From Nocardioidaceae bacterium (GTDB lineage: Bacteria; Actinomycetota; Actinomycetes; Propionibacteriales; Nocardioidaceae): DNA of 9,754 nucleotides. The notes beneath the pieces are model-generated. The model saw only the letters and a program-made list of their open reading frames with translations, had not been told where the DNA came from and did no database searches. Shown in pieces: positions 6,353 to 9,754 of the stretch (position 1 is its first letter; every line of letters starts with the position of its first letter). The stretch lies in contig JACCVA010000441.1 in NCBI GenBank assembly GCA_013698435.1, positions 1 through 9,754 on the forward strand, read 5' to 3'. The position numbers and the translations under genes are program-made.

Positions 6353-7365
6353 CGTCGGCAACCCACCACCCGGCCCCCTCCACCAGCGACGTACCTGGTG
6401 CGGACGCCACCACGCCGCGGGCCATCCCGGCCCGCGGCTGGTGGCAGGTCACCAAGCGCGCCTGGGCGGAGGCGAAGACCGACCAGGTGCCGCTGCTGGC
6501 CGCCGGTGTCGCCTTCTTCGGCTTCGTGTCGCTGTTTCCCGCCATGATCGCCGCCGTGATGACCTATGGGTTGGTGGCCGATCCTCGCCAGATCCGCGAC
6601 CAGGTCAGCAGCGTCACCGACGCCATGCCCAAGAACGCGAGGGGTCTGGTGATGGACCAGATCGGCAGCCTCACCTCGACACCCCAGCAGTCCCTGGGGA
6701 TCGGGTTGGTCGTCGCCTTGGCCTTGGCGCTGTGGAGCGCGTCGGGAGGCGTCGGTTATCTCATCTCCGCCGTCAACCTCGCCTACGACGAGGAGGAGAC
6801 CCGCGGTTTCGTACGCCGCAAGAGCCTCGCGCTGGGACTCACCCTCGGCGCCATCGTCTTCGCGCTGGTGGGGATCGCCTTGGTCGCGGTTGCCCCGGCC
6901 GTCTTCGACTCCCTGGGACTGTCGACCATCGGCCGGGTGATCGCTGAGGCGCTGCGGTGGCTTGTCCTGCTCCTGGTCGTCGTCATCGCGTTGGCGTTCG
7001 TGTTCCGGGTGGCGCCTGACCGGGATGCACCGAAGTTCGCCTGGGTCAGCACCGGCGCCGTGGTGGCGACCGTGATCTGGCTGGTTGCCTCGCTCGCCTT
7101 CTCCTTGTACGTCGACAACTTCGGCAGCTACGGCAAGACCTACGGAAGCCTCGCGGCAGTCGTCGTACTGCTGCTCTGGCTGTGGATCACCTGCTACATC
7201 GTGCTTCTGGGAGCCGAGATCAACGCCGAGAGCGAAGCCCAGACGGTGGTAGACACGACGAAGGGGCCGTCAGAGCCGCTCGGGGAGCGAGGCGCCGTGA
7301 AGGCCGACGCCCATCCGCCGGCCGAAGGGGAAGCCGAGAAGGACGCCGAGGCGCGGCGGCACTGA
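6349..7365 (+). CDS. YihY/virulence factor BrkB family membrane protein (CTG start)
   Basis: From the CTG at 6349 the product is 338 aa with six membrane helices (about 50-75, 116-138, 159-183, 202-220, 231-254, 264-289). Family features are VPLLAAGVAFFGFVSLFPAM after the N-terminal GWWQVTKRAWAEAK, SGGVGYLISAVNLAYDEEETR, and YVDNFGSYGKTYGSLAAVV leading into LLGAEINAE. YihY/BrkB proteins are inner-membrane proteins once annotated as RNase BN; their activity is unsettled. The only GTG (6487) would begin inside the first conserved region and drop 46 residues including GWWQVTKRAW; no ATG, GTG or TTG lies upstream in frame before a stop. CTG 6349 has GGAAG (6338-6342) 6 nt before it, overlaps the DUF3618 stop as CTGA, and yields a natural polar N-terminus (MTSATHHPAPS). 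The tail is charged. It is the last gene of the operon; the insertion begins 17 bp after its stop. Confidence 0.85.
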   Translation: MTSATHHPAPSTSDVPGADATTPRAIPARGWWQVTKRAWAEAKTDQVPLLAAGVAFFGFVSLFPAMIAAVMTYGLVADPRQIRDQVSSVTDAMPKNARGLVMDQIGSLTSTPQQSLGIGLVVALALALWSASGGVGYLISAVNLAYDEEETRGFVRRKSLALGLTLGAIVFALVGIALVAVAPAVFDSLGLSTIGRVIAEALRWLVLLLVVVIALAFVFRVAPDRDAPKFAWVSTGAVVATVIWLVASLAFSLYVDNFGSYGKTYGSLAAVVVLLLWLWITCYIVLLGAEINAESEAQTVVDTTKGPSEPLGERGAVKADAHPPAEGEAEKDAEARRH

Positions 7366-7374
7366 CCTTCGCGG

Positions 7375-7382
7375 GCATTTGC
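7375..7382. repeat. left 8-bp target-site duplication GCATTTGC
   Basis: GCATTTGC directly abuts the left terminal inverted repeat and recurs exactly at 8652-8659, directly abutting the right one. Eight bases is the duplication length known for ISL3-family transposition. An exact duplication suggests a fairly recent insertion. Confidence 0.8.
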
Positions 7383-7391
7383 GGCTCTTCA
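7383..7391 (+). repeat. left terminal inverted repeat GGCTCTTCA
   Basis: Perfect complement of 8643-8651. The match stops after nine bases; the next positions agree only at chance level. Confidence 0.75.
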
Positions 7392-7406
7392 CAGTTGAGG
7401 GTGTAG

Positions 7407-7625
7407 AGCCCCTTTCGTATCGTCGCATTCGGTATAGCAGGAGTCGGGTACGAAAGCGTCCGGGACGTTCACGCGGCCTTTGTTCAGGCACGGAGCAGCC
7501 GGTCTGACATCAGCGCGCCGGACCACTACGTCTGGTGTTCGGATGTACCGCTCGACCCGAGCGACGAGCATGAGTGGGAAGGCTGCGTGATCGTGGAGGA
7601 AGGCAGCGGCCGGGATGGCAAGTAG
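7407..7625 (+). pseudogene. startless open frame, possible remnant of a passenger gene
   Basis: The frame is open for 72 codons between a TAG at 7404 and a TAG at 7623, with no ATG, GTG, TTG or CTG at which a protein of useful length could begin. Its second half reads like protein (PDHYVWCSDVPLDPSD followed by EHEWEGCVIVEEG), and third positions there are mostly G or C. I recognise no family. It could be the 3' end of a gene cut off when the cassette formed, or chance. Apart from this frame and the left element end, I see nothing in the 306 bp between yihY and the phosphotransferase gene: no clear terminator and no RNA gene. Confidence 0.25.
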
Positions 7626-7671
7626 ACATCGACAGGCGTCTCGAGTCGTGGGCTCGGCCGGGCCAAGTTAG

Positions 7672-8532
7672 TCAGTGACGGACGTCGATGCCATGGCGAT
7701 CGAGGGCTTCTCTCATCGTCCTGAGCAACCCGTCGCGCACCAGGCGCCCGTTCGGGAAGTCATCGTCCCGGCCCGCTCGCCACGCGGCGACCATCGCAAG
7801 CATGAGGATCCGGCAGTCTCGAAGTAGGAGTGGATCGGCTAGGGCGTACTGGTCGCCGACTTCGTCGGGTGCATGCGCGATGTCGAACTCCACGGGCCCG
7901 TAGCAACACGTCTCGAGGTCGATGAACCGCATGCCGCCCGTCGTCCTTAGCAGGTTGCCGGCATGCGGTTCGCCGTGCAGCAATTGCTCGTCCGCCTTGC
8001 GGTCAACGACGGCCCTGTGAAGGCTGCGCAACGAGTGTGTCAAGAGCTCTCGGTCCGCGTCGATGAGATCGGGACTTTGCGAGCGGTCCCGGACTATGCA
8101 TTGCGCTTCTTCGACCCGATCCGTGAAGTGTGGCGCAGGTGCATCGAGCTGCCGCATACCTGCATGCAGGCGTTCGAGCGCCTGTGCGTACTCGGCCAAC
8201 ATCGTGTCGGCCACAGGCAAGCACTCGTAGTACCTCCAATAAGTGATCGCGAAGCCGTCGCGCAGATGGACGAGAGGCTCCACCCGAGGCTCGAGCACAG
8301 CGACTGGGCAGTCGGCTTCCTCAAGCCGCCGTGCCATATCAACCTCGAACGCTGCACCTTCATGGTTTCGTAGACCTGGGGCCACGACGCGAGCCAGCAC
8401 ATCACACGGCATTAGCCGCACTGCGAGGCGGTTCGCGTTCTGGATGACGCTGGCGACTTCAACGTTCAAACCAAGCCCGGACGCATCGGATGTGGTCGCC
8501 GCCAACGCCCGCAAGACCTCAGTGGGTTTCAT
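7672..8532 (-). CDS. aminoglycoside phosphotransferase (APH)-like kinase
   Basis: The 286-aa product has the C-lobe of the APH/choline-kinase fold: LLHGEPHAGNLL (184-195) supplies His186, Glu188 and Asn193, followed by FIDLETCCYGPVEFDIA with Asp205 and Glu207 for metal binding. Canonical members have HGD, with Asp as catalytic base; here it is Glu188. The N-lobe nucleotide-binding part (about 20-100) is weakly conserved, with ITYWRYYE (96-103) as a likely hinge. These enzymes phosphorylate hydroxyls of aminoglycosides, other antibiotics or small metabolites; substrate and resistance cannot be claimed from sequence. It is the only intact gene in the inserted cassette and ends convergent to yihY. 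Codons such as TTG, ACT, GAT, GTT and GAA are frequent, unlike the neighbours, which supports transfer. The ATG has only a weak ribosome site (GAGG too close). Length is normal for the family. Confidence 0.8.
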   Translation of the reverse strand: MKPTEVLRALAATTSDASGLGLNVEVASVIQNANRLAVRLMPCDVLARVVAPGLRNHEGAAFEVDMARRLEEADCPVAVLEPRVEPLVHLRDGFAITYWRYYECLPVADTMLAEYAQALERLHAGMRQLDAPAPHFTDRVEEAQCIVRDRSQSPDLIDADRELLTHSLRSLHRAVVDRKADEQLLHGEPHAGNLLRTTGGMRFIDLETCCYGPVEFDIAHAPDEVGDQYALADPLLLRDCRILMLAMVAAWRAGRDDDFPNGRLVRDGLLRTMREALDRHGIDVRH

Positions 8533-8642
8533 CGCCTCGTTGTCTCTGGTGTCGCTTTCCGCAGTTCATTGCATCGCTCTGTCAGGCGCCGCCATTTCTA
8601 CGCACAACAGCTTGCACCTCGGGCGTGCCCCAGTCCGCGATC

Positions 8643-8651
8643 TGAAGAGCC
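8643..8651 (-). repeat. right terminal inverted repeat TGAAGAGCC
   Basis: Perfect complement of 7383-7391, immediately followed by the right copy of the 8-bp target duplication. Confidence 0.75.
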
Positions 8652-8659
8652 GCATTTGC
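8652..8659. repeat. right 8-bp target-site duplication GCATTTGC
   Basis: Exact copy of 7375-7382. It sits 4 bp from the stop of the D-amino-acid oxidase gene, so that gene was not broken. Confidence 0.8.
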
Positions 8660-8663
8660 GTCA

Positions 8664-9581
8664 TCAGACAGCCAGCGCCAGCGCCAGCACCTCGTCGGCG
8701 CAGCCCCACGACGTGGTGACACCGGCCCCGCCGTGGCCGTAGCAGTGGATGACCGGGTGGCCTGCCCGGTCCTCCAGCTCCAGCCGGACCGAAGGTCGTG
8801 CCGGTCGCAGCCCGACCCGGTGGCCGAGCACCCGCGCTCCAGCGAGCTCGGGCACCAGCGCAGTCGCCCGCGCCACGATGTCGCGGGCGACCTGGGGGTC
8901 CGGTCGCCGGTCCCACCCGCCCTCGGTCTCGGTGCCGCCGAGGATGATGTCGTCCGACCGTGGCACGACGTACGTCGGCTCCGATCCGTCCAGCAGCCAG
9001 CGCTCGACGCCGACCTGTTCGACGCGGACGACCTGGCCGCGAACGGGGTGCAGCGTGTCGTCGCCTGCGAGCAGCCGGGCGCCGAGCCCAGCACAGTTGA
9101 CCACGAGGTCGGCGTGGTCGGGCAACCCTGGCAGTGCCATCCGGGTCAGCGTGCCGCCCGCCTCCTCCAGCCGGCGCTGCAGCCAACGCAGGTAGACAGG
9201 CATCTCGACCACGGGAGCGGTGAACGACCAGCCGTCGCGGTAAGGCGTCGGCACGTGCTTCACCCGTGTCAGGTCCGGCACGGCTGCTGCCCACCACGGG
9301 TCCTCGAGCAGTTCCCGCAGCAGCTCGGTGCCGGAGCGCAGCGCCACACCCGAGTCCGGGGTCGCCGCCACCTGCACGAACTCGTCATAGCTGCGCTGCG
9401 CCCAGGCGAACACCCGCTCGCGTGGCTCGGCCAGGTAGGGGTACCAGAGAGCCGCGGCAACCGACGAGGTCGTCTCCAGGGGCAATTCCCGCGCCAGGAG
9501 ATCGACCTGGAGCCCGGCTTCGGCCAGCCGGACCCCGGCCGTCAGCCCGTTGACTCCCGCACCCAAGACGAGCACGCGCAT
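8664..9581 (-). CDS. D-amino-acid oxidase, FAD-dependent
   Basis: The 305-aa flavoprotein should oxidise D-amino acids to 2-oxo acids, ammonia and hydrogen peroxide. The FAD-binding Rossmann motif GAGVNGLTAG is at 7-16. AAALWYPY (42-49) and VNCAGLGAR (161-169) are typical DAAO segments. TYVVPRSDDIILGGT (203-217) and GLRPARPSVRLE (257-268) carry the aromatic and Arg positions used for the substrate carboxylate. IHCYGHGGAGVTTSWGCA (278-295) matches the DAAO signature except that the residue after His is Cys rather than Asn, His or Ala. Length is slightly short compared with eukaryotic DAAO but normal for bacteria. A good ribosome site, GGGAGA, lies 7 nt before the ATG, inside the remnant phosphatase frame. 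Glycine oxidase or another DAO-family enzyme is less likely. It is convergent with yihY, the insertion lying between. Confidence 0.9.
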   Translation of the reverse strand: MRVLVLGAGVNGLTAGVRLAEAGLQVDLLARELPLETTSSVAAALWYPYLAEPRERVFAWAQRSYDEFVQVAATPDSGVALRSGTELLRELLEDPWWAAAVPDLTRVKHVPTPYRDGWSFTAPVVEMPVYLRWLQRRLEEAGGTLTRMALPGLPDHADLVVNCAGLGARLLAGDDTLHPVRGQVVRVEQVGVERWLLDGSEPTYVVPRSDDIILGGTETEGGWDRRPDPQVARDIVARATALVPELAGARVLGHRVGLRPARPSVRLELEDRAGHPVIHCYGHGGAGVTTSWGCADEVLALALAV

Positions 9582-9584
9582 CCC

Positions 9585-9752
9585 TCAGTCTCCCGCCCAG
9601 CCCTCAGACAGCATGGAGCCGGCCCATGACCGACACTGGTCTCGCCCTGCCAGGGTCAGGGAGCCGCCGTCGTCGGAGGCCAGCTCGGTGTCGTACTCCG
9701 CCTCGCCGTGCCGCGCGACGATCACGGTGGCGGCACAGAAGAGGTCACTCAT
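9585..9752 (-). pseudogene. truncated histidine phosphatase (phosphoglycerate-mutase family), N-terminal fragment
   Basis: The 55-codon frame MSDLFCAATVIVARHGEAEY and following residues contains the family's catalytic RHG (14-16) and the downstream SLTLAGRDQ element (31-39), the usual 'LTxxGxxQ'. Family members are normally about 180-230 aa, with a second catalytic His further on. Here the frame stops 3 nt before the oxidase start (TGA-GGG-ATG), and the last 12 or so residues no longer look like the family. Checking the other two frames across 9585-9640 gave no phosphatase-like continuation, so most of the gene has been lost rather than shifted. The ATG is 2 nt from the window edge, so a longer upstream start cannot be excluded. 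It might survive as a leader peptide coupling translation to the oxidase gene. Confidence 0.6.
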
Positions 9753-9754
9753 CG

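Larger units (their letters stand above)
7383..8651. mobile_element. transposase-less ISL3-like insertion cassette carrying a phosphotransferase gene
   Basis: The 1269-bp segment starts GGCTCTTCA and ends TGAAGAGCC, a 9-bp perfect terminal inverted repeat, and is flanked by an exact 8-bp direct repeat GCATTTGC. GG ends and an 8-bp duplication are the ISL3 pattern. Inside I find no transposase in any frame: only an aminoglycoside-phosphotransferase-like gene on the minus strand and a startless open frame near the left end. Codon use in the cargo is clearly less G/C-biased than in genes on both sides. The structure corresponds to what has been called a mobile insertion cassette (IS ends, passenger gene, no transposase), which would need a transposase supplied elsewhere. 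The left end also has a subterminal GGCTCT (7383-7388)/AGAGCC (7405-7410) inverted repeat. The inverted repeats are shorter than usual for ISL3, so the family call is less sure than the insertion itself. Confidence 0.72.

Noticed and set aside
7383..7410. GGCTCT/AGAGCC inverted repeat as a terminator for the yihY operon.
   Set aside because: Six-base stem with a 16-nt loop and no T-run; it belongs to the end of the inserted element, not to the original operon.
8533..8642. Possible second gene or RNA between the kinase and the right element end.
   Set aside because: Only about 110 bp with no start, no ribosome site and no stable hairpin that I can see; probably promoter and element end.
8582..8663. 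Minus-strand reading DDANAALQIADWGTPEV and onward that looks protein-like beside the oxidase gene.
   Set aside because: It runs across the element boundary, through the target duplication and inverted repeat, so it cannot be one ancestral gene; most likely chance.

Overview
The window looks like chromosome from a high-GC actinomycete. G+C is very high, third codon positions are almost always G or C, and there is a nucS/EndoMS mismatch-repair nuclease plus several families typical of Actinobacteria (DUF3618, Actinobacterial holin-X, fused 3-hydroxyacyl-CoA dehydrogenase). The gene set would suit Nocardioidaceae or a related order, but I cannot fix the genus from this sequence.

Left part (1-3420): on the minus strand, a tandem-fused 3-hydroxyacyl-CoA dehydrogenase is followed 2 nt later by the first 34 codons of an alpha/beta-hydrolase-like protein that leaves the window. 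Divergent from these, on the plus strand, lie nucS and a class I SAM methyltransferase. A perfect 13-nt palindrome precedes the methyltransferase.

Middle part (3435-7365): a minus-strand membrane-anchored protein with a coiled coil, three cysteines and a Gly/Asp-rich tail is transcribed away from a tightly coupled four-gene plus-strand operon. The operon encodes a LEA-like amphipathic membrane protein, a holin-X-like protein, a DUF3618 protein with a second LEA-like 11-residue repeat, and a YihY-family six-helix membrane protein. Genes overlap at every junction. The intergenic region has a good match to a general-stress sigma promoter (GTTAGC-12-GGGTAA) facing the operon and a second GGGTAA facing the other way. 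I infer an envelope/desiccation or osmotic-stress module. YihY appears to start at CTG, because no ATG/GTG/TTG could include its conserved N-terminus.

Right part (7366-9754): an insertion of about 1.27 kb (7383-8651) separates yihY from a convergent D-amino-acid oxidase gene. It is bounded by 9-bp terminal inverted repeats (GGCTCTTCA) and an exact 8-bp target duplication (GCATTTGC). These ends resemble the ISL3 family, yet the element has no transposase; its main cargo is an aminoglycoside-phosphotransferase-like kinase with relaxed codon use. Removing it leaves yihY and the oxidase 21 bp apart. Upstream of the oxidase is a 55-codon remnant of a histidine phosphatase gene.

I saw no tRNA, rRNA, CRISPR array or origin.
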